Assembly: GCA_013076295.1 (NCBI GenBank)
Contig: RQOL01000468.1
Location: 124,001 to 188,000 of the forward strand
Length of the DNA: 64,000 bases
Source: Sanderia malayensis
Taxonomy: Eukaryota; Cnidaria; Scyphozoa; Semaeostomeae; Pelagiidae
Reading direction: 5' to 3'
Numbering within the stretch: position 1 is the stretch's first letter; each line of letters opens with the position of its first letter. Of this stretch, positions 49,524 through 61,083 are shown one piece after another. The position numbers and the translations under genes were made by a program. The notes under the pieces were generated by a model, which was given only the letters and a program-made list of their open reading frames with translations, had not been told where the DNA came from and did not search any database.

Positions 49524-50277
49524 TGATAGAAATATTTCAAAATAATTACGATTTTATGCCATTTTGAAATCCAAGTAACGTTACCAAAAATAAAACAAAA
49601 TAAATAAAAAACTATAAAGTAATAATATAAGAAAGTTAATAAATCAACATGACTATTGATATCGTGTTTAATCGTCAGATTCAGAGCTCGAAAAAACATG
49701 TCCGCATACCGGAAGGCATGCGCAACATATCACAACATACGCAACATACGCAACATGGTTGATGTCCCTCATAATTTACTGGCACCAACATCCTATTGGC
49801 TGATCTTTGTGTCTTATGACTTATCTACCGAAGTTGGTAAGTAAGTTCGATTTTACTTCTTATTTTTAAGGCTCAAAATTTTTGTTATGAAAATTACACT
49901 CCTGTCACAGATAATTTGCCGCTTGTTTGCGATTTTGTAAGAAAAAAGACTCAGGCCAATGATTCACAATGACTTCGTTATGAATAAAGAGCAGTGTTGC
50001 AAAAGTTCCATTGTTTTGATAAAGCGCTAATTCTATCCTTTGCTGATGTTGCGATTATATCGGTTTAATTGCAACAGCCCTACCAGTAAAACAACATAGA
50101 TGTTGTTTACTTGTGCATAAAGACGATTTTTTGACGAATAGACAACACCATACAACATTTCCCGGCTAATTGTGTGAAGGGAGTGTAAGAATTCCTTGGT
50201 TGCAGAAATGTCTTAAGTAGGGTAGTTACTTGCGTTAGATAGATAGTGAAGTCAAATTACAAGACGGGAAACATTAA
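49524..50277. other. LINE 5' region and flank
   Basis: Read on the minus strand this is the LINE 5' UTR/promoter side. A short tandem CGCAACATA motif occurs at 49720-49756. The 5' end of the LINE cannot be fixed. No other gene is seen. Confidence 0.4.
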
Positions 50278-51055
50278 TTAAAAATACCCAGATAATATGC
50301 TCTGTATTCTTGTAAGGCAAGTTCTTTTGTCAGGATCAGGAGTGAGTGTTGGAAATTATGTCATGCATTATCTTACTCTTCAAACCACATGTTTTTGCAA
50401 CTTTCTTAGTAAGGTATCCGAATGCGAATATATCACTTGCCCTAGTTAGAGCTGTATTACCGTGAATAACTTCAGGAGCAACCCATGGATATTTCTTGCA
50501 ATACTCATCTCTTTCTGATAAAGGAATATTATTTATTTTTGATCTCGTGGCAAGGACACTTTTACCAAAGTCAGTGATAACAGCAACCAATCCCTCTTCA
50601 ACTAGAACATTTTCAGTTTTGATATCTCCATAGACATAACCAGTTATATGAATATGTAGAAGAGCATCACCTAAACTACACAAAACTTTAAACCAGTCCT
50701 CTTTTCCCTTAGGCATACCTTCCATCAAACAACTAGCGCCAGTCTTCAAAATGGCATTCACAGTTGACGACTCTCGATTCAGGCCATGAAAACTTGTTAC
50801 AAGACAATATGGCTTGATCTCCATGACAACACCAAGTAATTTGGGGATTCCTCTATGACAATGTAAGTTTAGCAGCACGTTTGCCTCCTTTAACAATGAT
50901 TGTTTCAAAGCAGCATCTGTAAAAGCTTCTGATTCTTTATATGCCTTGACAGCAACATCCATGCCTCTGTATGAGAATAGGCTGCAGCACCCAATACGTT
51001 TTCTATGTTTTCTTTGGATTTCAACTAGACTTATTAAGCTATGCAATGACATCAA
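50278..51055 (-). pseudogene. Protein kinase domain, frameshifted near its C-terminus
   Basis: The frame 51055-50336 encodes a kinase: VAVKAYK (Lys37), a helix C Glu in LLKEANVLL (Glu57), GYVYGDIKTENVLV (catalytic-loop Asp144, with YGD instead of HRD), ITDFGKS (Asp162), WVAPEVI, and ASDIFAFGYL. The Gly-rich loop is poor (RIGCCSLFSYRG), suggesting a missing upstream exon or decay. The frame stops at 50336, but a one-base shift near 50350 opens TPDPDKRTCLTRIQSIL to TAA at 50278, which is the expected subdomain XI with its conserved Arg. A lone exon-like, intron-poor kinase of this sort is common in repeat-rich invertebrate genomes. Substrate is unknown. Confidence 0.7.
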
Positions 51056-51196
51056 TAATACTTCTATTCTCCTTTTATTCTACTACTCCCCACCTGACCA
51101 TATTTACTCGATGTTCAAGATGCAAGCAAATAGTTCCAAAGATGAGAAAAAACTGACTCTTATCAACAACAAGGATATAAATTATGATTGGCTACT

Positions 51197-51310
51197 TACC
51201 GTATTTACTTCATTGACCACAGTTTCACTTTTCCAAATACTGTGGTCATTCAGGGGCGGGGTCAATCGAGGGCGGAGTTCTTCAACAATAGTTTGTCATC
51301 TGTGAAACAA
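51197..51310. repeat. MITE fragment with internal inverted repeat
   Basis: TACCGTATTTACTT at 51197 is identical to the left end of the MITE at 39119. It is followed by TGACCACAGT...ACTGTGGTCA, an inverted pair around about 20 bp, then GGGGCGGGGTC. The far end is not found. Confidence 0.5.
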
Positions 51311-54300
51311 AAAAGAGCTTTTAATAATGAATGCTAAGTAAAAAGGCTTTCAAGCACACTCGCTTTGAGCTCAACAATTTTGCTACGTATGCAGATGGAT
51401 ATAACACGTGGTTGCTTTAAATGACGGTTTTCATCGATTCCCAGGGTTTCTCGAGTAAGCGCTATCCTCCGCCATATAGGGCAAATATCTAACCATAAAT
51501 TATCTATATTTTTTTGCACAAGGTGTAAAATATTTATATAATAGAGAGGGCGTACAGTCTGCCAAACTAACAAACATGCTAATGCTTGTTTTTATAGCTG
51601 GAATTGATGGATGCCTTTACCTTTACCATACCTACCATACCTTTCCGAAAAACGTTTCATTCTCATCTGATTGATGACGTCACATTAAGACAATTTGTGT
51701 CAATTAAAGTGCGATGAGATAACAAACTGTAAATTGCAATTTTGGGAATAGCTCATATAGGCCTAAAGCATTAAATATAATTTTGTAACTTTTGGTAAGA
51801 TCAGCATTTTGGCCGATGACATCATCAATTTTTTTCTCTTATATCTGTATAGTCAGTTTGTTTCAGTGACTTATAAATGTAAATTATCTCATTAAGACGA
51901 CATCCGTGCACTTCAGTATGAAAAACGAGCACTATACTGAGTTTTTCAAAAATTTCCGCGTTTTGTGGCACAGGCTTTCCTTGGATGCATATCAATAATG
52001 CGGACTTTATTTTCACTTTTCCATACCAAGACTTGGTTTCACACATTTTGTTGATTTATCGCTTTCGAAGTTCGATCTTTGGAAGTTGTTTAGGAATATT
52101 TTATCATTTTCGGCTTTAGATGTCTAGAAGTGCAAGCTACCAAAAAGCAGAGCTGTCTCGACACCCGGTATACAATAGGCTACGTTAAAAACTGGAACTT
52201 TTAAGAAAAGATTGTCTTCTCTAACTCAGAGGATGAGAAATCATTTTCCCATTCAGAAACGCCCTAATCTTTTTTGGACGCACTTGATCAGTAAATTCTT
52301 TATACTGCATCTCGCTCTCAATCTCTTTTGGCAGGTCTTAAGGTTATTTCTTTGTTGTTTCCTCTTGCATGGTGATTGTCCCTCATCTTTTTCAATTATT
52401 TCGTCTGCTTCAGAGCCTCCTGATCTGATTGCGGTTTCTTTCTGCCAATGAGTGAATTAGGGACATGCTTTGCAATGATCCATTTGGGTGTGGTCGTAGA
52501 TTTGATACAATCAATTGTCCAGCAGAAGTTTGCAATCACTACAGTTGTTAGCGAGTATTTCAAACAATTTTGCCAAATGTAATATTGTAAGTGCACACGC
52601 TTTATTTCTGCACACAAAGAGTCTGGATCTGGCAAAAACGGAGTTGATGATTTTACTACCGTATCTCTTTTTATATTATATATCGTATCTCCTGTCTATA
52701 GCACTCCTCTTTGAACAACTGTTCTATCAACAAACGATAAGAAATAAAGACCCTCCCTCGAGAAAACGGGTCCGGCGTTTTCTTTTCATATCATTTTTCA
52801 TATCATAACTTCATGAAAAAAAACTCCACTAGTTCAAAAACGTGTCTCATTCTCTATTCCGTAAGGTTGCAATAAGATACCCAGAAACAACCCAGAAACT
52901 TTTTTAATCAACACTGCTCTAAAAAGTACTGACTAAAGTGCTCATTTAATGAGGGAAATACAGTCTTAGATTTCTTGAGGATGGTACCTGGCATTGTTTT
53001 ATTTTTTGTATAGTTTCAATATGGAGATTGATCGCAATGGGCAATATGCACATTCAAATAGGTATAAGGTGAGACCAGCAGAAAACGTCCATCCTTTTGC
53101 AGAAAAATAAATTGACACTTTGGTTACAACATATGCCAAAGTAACTCCATCTTGATGACAGCTATACTCTATGAAATTATAATTTGTATAAAGTTATTAT
53201 TTGCTTATCAAAATAGATTACATAAATGATAAAAAATGACATTCAGTCATCAGTGTCTGTTTAAAGCCCCTTGCTTTAATGATAGATAATGCATGCATTC
53301 ATGTCAAAAATAATACTAGATTATGCGAATACAATGTTATAAACTATATAAACTACAAAATACCAACAAGATACTTAAAATCCTGAAAGTGAACATGATG
53401 TATTTTAATCTTAAATTGCACAATTGAAGTTGAATATATTTGTTTTTCATATGGTTTCTTGAATGAAATTATATCTTTCACATTTATCAGTTTATGTAGC
53501 AAGCTGCTCCATTCTTTCATAATCCTTTATGAATGAGAAGCTTCTGGTGACTCTAAATATCTATGTGACGTTTCTCTCACAATATACTTTGAAATTATGC
53601 CATCTCGTTTTAATGCTGTTATCTTGAAAATATAAAGAATCTGTATAACTGCACCCATATATGTATCCAGTTCCTTAAAAGTAGCTATGATATCTCACTA
53701 ATCAATGACTTCTTTCTGTGCAATCTTTGAATAAAATCTTTAATTTTACACTTTTTTAAAGTAGAGTTCCCAACAAATACTGACAATTCCATTAATGGTT
53801 GTGCTATGTTATTTGTAAGTTCAAGAATGTCTTTATTTCTATAGAACAGTTCTTCAGTTCTCATTAACAGATCCAAGTATTTTTTCATTTCACCTCAGAA
53901 TAGATTTGTCCATATCAGCTTGCATTACTACTAATCCTTGAATCCCCTAGATGAAATGCTGCAAACTTTCAATGATGGTAGTAAACAGCAGATCAAAACT
54001 GCAGCTGAATAAATAATTTTATTTTACAGAATTGGCACATACGTGAATACAACTCACTAGGCCTAACTAAAACTTGCAAGTTCCCTTGATTTCCCAATCT
54101 TGGTCGCGAAATATTACTTAAAAATGGTAGATGAAGAAACATTTGTTGTCCCCCTGGTCAGTTAAACAATACCAATTCCACGTAGTTGTACGTAATACCA
54201 ACATGCACCAGCCATTGGTTGATTATATGTTCTACGTCAGAGGACAGACTTGCCACGAGAGGACAGACTTGCCACGGCGCACACGGCTGTATCCACGGCG

Positions 54301-54453
54301 CAATGATGTCACAATTTTTCAATTTTGCTATTTTGAGAAATTCCTTTTTTATTTCTGCAAACATAAAATAATAAACACTTTCAACTCATCTTGGCTATTA
54401 TTGTATTCCAAATGGGTACTTTAAGAAATATTCCAATATAAAACAAAATTGAA
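51311..54453. other. No gene securely recognised
   Basis: Short frames only. The minus-strand frame at 53685-53888 (67 codons, start MKKYLDLLMRTEELFYRN) is helix-prone but unassigned. An 18-bp direct duplication (GAGGACAGACTTGCCACG) lies at about 54240-54276. This stretch probably holds the 3' exon of the THAP-linked transposase and its terminal repeat, which I could not place. Confidence 0.4.
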
Positions 54454-56523
54454 CTAACCTTTTTTCAAATGCCACATGTCAAAATAGTGGGTAAGCTGTA
54501 CAAATTGTTCTTTCATGTGCTTAATGATCTGTGAATGCTGGTCACAAACAAATGTTACAATATTAAGCTCATGCCCATACATAGAGCTGAAACAGTTTTT
54601 GAACCCACCATATTCCATCTCATTACTGCTACCCACTTGATTTCGCTATGAAAGGAATACAGAATGTGTTATTAACTTCTAATGTACCAATAAATTGTAA
54701 ATGTTATGGTACTGCATTTGATAATTAGAGTAAGTAACAGCAGAATACTATCCACCTGTACAACACTAAAGTCTATTATCTGGGCAGTATTGGAACAAAA
54801 CATTGTGTATATTGTAAATTTTGCATTATGACCCATACTGTCATGCCTTGCATCCCCAGTCAACACCAATTCTTCATTCCTTTCCTTTATGCAGCCAATT
54901 GCTTTGCTTTGGTACTGCTTCCCATGTAAGTGGATTGCAGGGAACAGTATTTCCTGTGTATAGAATCCCAAGCATGACTATGAAAAAGGTGTTTCAATTG
55001 CCAAAATACAAAAAAGTATAGTATATTTCATCATCTCACATGTTGATGCTTGAAATATGTTGTTAGTGAAATTATGGCTATGCCAATATGTTGCAGAATA
55101 TGCAGAACTTTACAGGCTGATGCTGCAGTAGTCAATATACTGAAGGGCAACAACAGATTCCAGCTGGTATATTTGTCCCAGTTATCAGAGGTTGACTTGA
55201 CCAGACATGTTCTTGTTTCGTGCATATTCCATTGAAACATCTTGTTTTCACTTCAAACATAGCTCGAACTTGATGAAAGGTCACGGATAGATTTTCCATT
55301 TTACAATTTGGACAAAACGAAAACAATAATAAAAGCTGTGACGAAAATACAATAAACTTCTTTTCTATCCTTTAATTATCACCAGCAGTGCTAAAACGAA
55401 TAGTGTTGCATGTATTAAGATGAGAACAGTGGATAACATATCTTAACTTACTTGAATAAGATTAATGTTGTTTATTTCATACTTACCTAGCTCTTCATCA
55501 GCCTCCTCAGAACTATGCACATACTCCTCCATGTCATATTCTTCATCGCTATCCATTTCTGTGTCATCACATTCCGTATCGAAACTATCAGAATCGCACA
55601 TAATATTCGCATCAACATTTGTGTCATCAACAGTGCTGTGGTCAGCATCATCTGTCTCTGCAAAATTGTTGCCGTCATAGATTTCTTCTACTCCTTTGTG
55701 ACTTTGATCCAAATTTTCTAATAATGATAAGAACATCAGAAAATGTACACAACCACTGCAACATGTAAAATGTAGCACCGTAATGTCATTATAGAGTACT
55801 ATATGTAACTGTCTTCTCAAAATCTTGACTTTGTGTTTCATGCCCAGCCAACGATTCCACAGTCTTCTATTTTGTTTTTGTAGCGCTTTGCAGCTACAAC
55901 AATCAAAGGTCATACGGGAATATATGACTGTTCATCACACAACACTGTCCCATCAGCTGACTCACCTTGATGTTCAGCTTTTGGGAATGACACTGTGGCA
56001 GACTTGGAAATCTCACGCAATACCTGACATTTTAGCAAAATATTATCAAAAGCAATAGGTTAATATACATTATTATACATATTTCAAAACGAACCACATA
56101 TAACAATATACAGAAGAGCACCTGTCGACGCTGTCGTGTTGTTGACTTCTCCGACGTGTCAGGCCTTGACAAAGATGCAGCTTGATCTTGATTTTTCTGG
56201 AAGGTTTGAATTGATGGAACTGCAGTTACACCCAATTCATCTCTTTTCATAACTGCTTTCATACATTTTTGAAAACCAGGAACACACATTTTGGCTGTTT
56301 CAAAATCGTCTGGCTTAAAATGTTCAGAACATACAACTGAGTATTTTGTTGGTTGCCATTTGTCTCTTTTCATTTTAACAAAGTTAGCCCACAGCTTTCT
56401 TTTCTTCACTGCAGGGGGTCTTTTGTCTCCATAGAAAGGGATCTTGTGGAGTGAGATACCACAGCCTTTTGACTCCTTGTTATTTTCATTGTTGCATCCG
56501 TACACAACACAGTAATCGGGCAT
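54454..56523 (-). pseudogene. THAP-domain transposase, Kolobok-like, frameshifted
   Basis: First exon 56122-56523 (ATG at 56521-56523, donor CAG|GTGCTC) encodes a THAP zinc finger: C5-x4-C10, then C65-x2-H68 (VVCSEHFKPDDF) with the C-terminal AVPSI box. Further candidate exons: 55966-56023, about 55820-55893 (coiled coil CKALQKQNRRLWNRWLG), 55497-55717 (acidic), 55031-55330 (CPNCKMEN...HVWSSQPLITG), 54758-54990 (EELVLTGDARHDSMGHNAKF) and 54461-54636 (FVCDQHSQIIKHMK, THYFDMWHLKK, donor GGTTAGTT). GDARHDS and CDQH supply candidate catalytic acids. A one-base loss near 55158 separates GTNIPAG from NLLLPFSIL, and exon phases around 55893 do not join, so the copy is dead. Kolobok is my best superfamily guess because it links THAP to such a transposase. 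Confidence 0.65.
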
Positions 56524-57215
56524 TGTTGGTTTAATAATGTTATTCCGTCTTGCATGAAGCAAAGCAAGTAAAGGCAGATAAATAACATATTTAAATCGTC
56601 CCGGTATCTACGTCACAGCAGGTTTCCCCAATCCTTTTTCTTGTTGCGTGGCACTTTTTCAAAACACCCCAAAATTGCCATTTTCAAGGCCCCCAATGAC
56701 ACCCTTTTTGACTGAAAACAGCAAAACAAACTTTCCCATGATTTTCACAACCTTTCTTTCAAAAACGATAAGGATTCACTAACACCTTAAACTCTTTCTC
56801 AAAATCATTTTTTCCTTTGCAGGTAAAAGCTATCATTGGAACATCTTTTGGGCAGTGAGGTATAATATCTGCAATGTGTTGAGGCCGGCTTACACGACCA
56901 CATTTAGGTAAAATTTACTTCACATTTTCTCCACATTTTTTCTGTGATTACAGATTGTGATTGTGTAAACGAGCTTGCAAGTTGCTTGAAGTTATGTGAC
57001 TCCAGATTAATTCGGCAAAAGTTAATCCCATTTAATTGGCCGTCACATATTTTTTATTTGAATGCTAGTCAAATTTTTTTCTGTGCTACAATTTTTTCAA
57101 AGGCACCACAAATCCTGCCCTTCTAGAGCAATACACGAGGTACTGTTTTGGCGCGCGAAGTCTCTTGTCTCAGCTTCCAGTCGTCAGTCTTTATCTAAAT
57201 CATACCAAGAAGAAA

Positions 57216-58644
57216 ATGGCGGCAAATTACGTTAGCAGCAACTTTGGGAATCTCTTACCCAGAAGACAACAAGAAGAAAGGTAAGTACTTCTTAAGCCAC
57301 CTCTGTAGGTAACCTACCCGTCTAGCTCTAGCTAGGCCTGGCCCAAATCTTATTCCAGATTATCAATTTTGCACATTTTCGTTAAGTAAGGAATTATTCA
57401 GGTATTTGCATACACGTTTGTGCATTTTCTTTTAGCCTACTTCAGTTTTCTCTCCAAATATGTGGTGGTAGTTGTTGTAGCTCTTTTTGTTATTTATTTG
57501 GCAAGCTACCACCAGCTCTTATTAATTATTGTATTGGCATTCATTAAATTTATATCATTATCTATGTTCTTGTTTTAGCAAAAATAGCGGGATCACTGAT
57601 TCTGAGGAGGATCACGATGATCACAGTATGAATAGAGTTGAAGATGAAGAAGAGTTTCAAACACAGCATGAAGAAAATGAGGAATCTGCTAGGCCTAAGC
57701 CACTTGAGATTATATCATCAAAAGGAAAGGAAAAGAATAAGCAAGTTCAAAGCAAAGAAAGTAAAGAAAATTCGATTGGAAAGATGATATAGTTGTATTG
57801 CTTATTGAATTGTGGCAAAATCAACCATTATTGTTTGATTCTAGTCACCCCAATTACCACATCAAAGAGAAAAGAAGGAATTGCATTAATGGAATCCTTT
57901 CTTCATTAGATCACCAAGAGATAGACCCACTGCCTATGTGTGATGAGGTTCAGCGAAAGTTGAATGCTTTGCGAACATATTAGGTTGCTGAAAAGAATAA
58001 AATAGAGCAAGCTAGGGTTAGTGAAGCAGGAACAGCTGATGTGTATAAAAACAAATGGCAATATTTTGAAAGCTTGACATTTTTGTCAGACAATATTACC
58101 CCAAGAATCACAACTTCCAATGTGGGAAAGAGACATTACCCTGGAAGTGAAGATGAGGGAAACAAATTTGCATACAATGTGGCAGGTAGCAGGTAGCAGA
58201 CCACCTGGCAAGACAGCAAAACTTGATACAAACAGAACAAATCAGTTGATTGAGAAAGCAATACATGTTTTGGATAAGGCAAAAGAAAAGCCACAGCAAG
58301 AGCAAGTTCATAAATCTGCTGATAAGCTTTTTGGTGAAATGGTATGTAGCATGTTGGAAACAATATGTAATGGGCAATGCAAGGATTTCCTTAAATTGGA
58401 ACTTCAACGGTTGATTTACGAGACAAAACATATGGCTTCATAAGGAAGCTTCCATCAAAACTTGCAAAGAAATGTAAGTCTGCAGTCCCAGCAAAGACAA
58501 ACTTTCAGTGCCATGATGGGTCAAGAGGCTTACCTGCAAAATGTTTACAATTCATCCCCTCAGACTCCAAATGGACCTAGGCTCTCCGGGAGCAGTTTTG
58601 CGTCAAACAGAAGTGGAGAACATAATGATTATACCGAACTGTAA
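57216..58644 (+). pseudogene. Harbinger MADF/Myb-like accessory gene, broken
   Basis: Exon 1 57216-57280 (MAANYVSSNFGNLLP, donor GTAAGTACT) joins in phase to 57579 (acceptor TGTTTTAG) giving SKNSGITDSEED. After an acidic segment the MADF-like helix set appears: LIELWQNQPLLFD, HPNYHIKEKRR, LNALRTY. Damage: a one-base loss near 57783 (reads KMI-stop instead of DDIVVLL), TAG at 57979-57981 after LRTY, and a 7-bp tandem duplication (GTAGCAG twice) near 58185-58198 that shifts frame into LDTNRTNQLIEKA. In this superfamily such proteins bind the element ends and import the transposase to the nucleus; here it cannot be made. Confidence 0.8.
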
Positions 58645-58860
58645 GAAACTGAGGAATAAAGCTGAGCACTTCTTTTTGTTGACATTTTAAAGCTTGCCAC
58701 ATATTTTCTGTTTTACTAAAAATTAGGTTGTTGTACTGTTTTACTGTATTTTAAAAAATGCAACTTCATTTTGGACTACTCAGTACCAAACCGACATTCA
58801 AATTATAACCAATTGAAACACCGACCAGTTTATGATATACATTTAAAGTTCTATGCGGAA

Positions 58861-60304
58861 TTATTTTGAATCTTTCGACATGATGTGTTTCCATTGCCAT
58901 GGTGCTTGGCCAGGACCATGAAAATTATCTGCAAATATGCCGCACAAATCTGCTGCTGTCTTTGCATTGTTGTTCCCATCTTTTCTTAATGGAAAAGGCA
59001 GCATATTTGCACTAGCATTTTCAACACTCGACTGTCCATCAATCACCTTGTCTCCCTGAATTTCATCGGCAAATCCTCTTGGGGTGTATGATTCTGATGA
59101 TTTAGTTCTAAGCAAATTGTGAAGTGCAAGTGCTGCTAACACAACAGAAGTGGCTTTATCCGTGTGCATATTGATCTTGGTGGAGAATATCCTAAAGACA
59201 CTTGTTAATATGCCAATTGCGTTCTCTGTAACATGACTGAATCTTGAAAGCCTGTAGTTGAACAGTCTCTTCCTGCCTGTTAAGCCTTGTTCTGGGTATG
59301 GTTTCATGCACCTAATACTCAGGGGAAAGGCATTATCAGCAACAAAAACATACGGCACTTTATCATCATTTTCAAATGGTCCCCATGCATGACCCAAGGA
59401 CTTAGGCAATGCCCTTGCGGGTGGCAGGTCTAGCGCATTCTGTGAAACTAAGGAAAAGAGTGCCAAATTCGTATATGCGCCACCATCATTGATCCTACCC
59501 TGGCATCCAACATGTGAATAAATAAAATGATGTTCATAGTCCACAATAGCAAGTAATACAATACTGTAGAATCCTTTGTAGCTATAAAATGTTGCCCTGT
59601 GCAGTGAAGATGATAGATTGAAACATGCTTGCCATCTGCAGCGGCAGAGGCGAAATTGCCACCTTTGTTCAGCTTCTTCTGCTAGTTCAAGCCATTCTTC
59701 CTGGGAGGAGTGGAGGTTGAAATATTCTTTTTTTATTTCTTTGTAAAGGGTATCACAAACATCAGGCAGAAATTTGCGAATTGTTGACTTGTGAATGCGA
59801 AACTGGTATTGCAGGCTCTCATAGCTTTCTCCTGTAGCCAAATACCTCAATGTTACTGCAAGCTTTTCCTCTGCAGTGATTGGCATCCTCGTACTTGTAA
59901 CTTGCTTTTATATATGAGTTTTCACTTTGGACAAGAGTTCCTGAAAAAAAATTATACCAGCGGTAGGTATATTGTATTGACTTCAACCTGCTACCAGCAG
60001 CCAGACAGGTGATACAAAATAAATTGCTAGGTTAAAATAAAGTAAGGCTTGGTTAATTTGTTTAATTAGTAACTGACCTCAAATGTTTCTGCGTTCATTC
60101 TAAGAAATCTCCTGTAATCCTCTGCATCTGCTAGCTTCAATTTGCAAACAAGAACATTGTATATGCTCTGTTTACGACGCCAACCTAACCAAGGTCTAGT
60201 CCAACAACTCCTTTCTTTCTTGCCTTACCTTGTGTTTGTGCTAATGCACAAGCAAGCAACATTACAGCAACGGCTTTTTCATCTTCTTCACTTCCAATCT
60301 CCAT
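58861..60304 (-). pseudogene. Harbinger DDE transposase, several breaks
   Basis: Exon 1 60078-60304 (MEIGSEEDEKAVAVMLLACA, then after a frameshift near 60215 RPWLGWRRKQSIYNVLV and FLRMNAETFE) splices E+E to exon 2 at 59940. TAA at 59908-59910 interrupts it. The main frame 59886-58861 has LAVTLRYLATGESY, the helix-turn-helix SLQYQFRIHKSTIRKFLPDV, FYSYKGFYSIVLLAIVD, PYVFVADNAFPLS (second Asp) and SRFSHVTENAIGIL (third acid). The first Asp box is not in this frame: ADGKH occurs one frame over at about 59618-59642, flanked by a gain near 59648 and a loss near 59594 that restore the frame. Confidence 0.88.
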
Positions 60305-60656
60305 ATTTGAAACAATTATAAAATATTATGATGCATAGCTACAGATGTCAAATAATCAAAAATTTATCAAACGAAAAAACGCGCCCGCCAAAACAGTACC
60401 TCATGTATTGCTCTAGAAGGGCATGATTTGCGGCACCTTTGAAAAAATTGCACCACAGAAAAAAATTTGACCAGCATTCAAATGAAAAATCTGTGACGGC
60501 CAATTAAAAGGGATTAACTTTTGCTGAATTGATCTGGAGTCAGATAACTTCAAGCAACTTGCAAGCTCGTTTACATGAGCACATTCTGTGATCACTGAAA
60601 AAAGGTGAGCAAATGTGGAGTAAATTTTACCTAAATGTAATTGTGTAAACCGGCCT

Positions 60657-61083
60657 TTGCACATTGTTTGGCACGTTTATGACATGACCCATGCAGTCTA
60701 TAACCAAATTCACCACCTTTTGCAAGTATCACTAGAAATGCCATCAGGTATAGCTGATGGAATCATGCTATTTTCAGCGCTGAACAACTTTGGATATTTT
60801 TGTCAATTTTAGGGTTGCCACATCACTTGGGTCAGTGGAGGCCAGAGTTAGATTCGCGGGAGGCCAATTTCTTGATCTTTGTAGTCAAATTCAAAAGACA
60901 ATAGCCATTGTTTTAGAACAAAAATTCAATGTCTCAGAGCAAAAGACTCACTGTTTAAATAACAAAGAACAAAATTTAAGTAAAAAATGTAATCAATTTT
61001 TAAGGTAACTTTAAAACAAGAAACAAAGGGGAAAGTGTTAATTTTTATAAATACTCGGACAAGTTAATTTCATCTGTCTAAGT
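60657..61083. other. Flank between Harbinger and hAT relics
   Basis: No gene. AGGGTTGCCACATCACTTGG at 60811 is reminiscent of hAT-type terminal sequence (CAGGGTTGCCA-like) and may mark the left end of the element carrying the hAT relic; no matching right end was found. Confidence 0.35.

Larger units (their letters stand above)
56882..60656. mobile_element. Complete PIF/Harbinger-type element with 290-bp terminal inverted repeats
   Basis: The left end AGGCCGGCTTACAC at 56882 and right end GTGTAAACCGGCCT ending 60656 open inverted repeats of about 290 bp. These remain alignable to GGTACTGTTTTGGCG near 57140 and CGCCAAAACAGTACC near 60395. TTG duplicates flank it (56879-56881, 60657-60659), the 3-bp size typical of this superfamily. 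Inside, a MADF/Myb-like gene on plus and the DDE transposase on minus converge. The arms differ at many positions, so the insertion is old. Confidence 0.92.
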
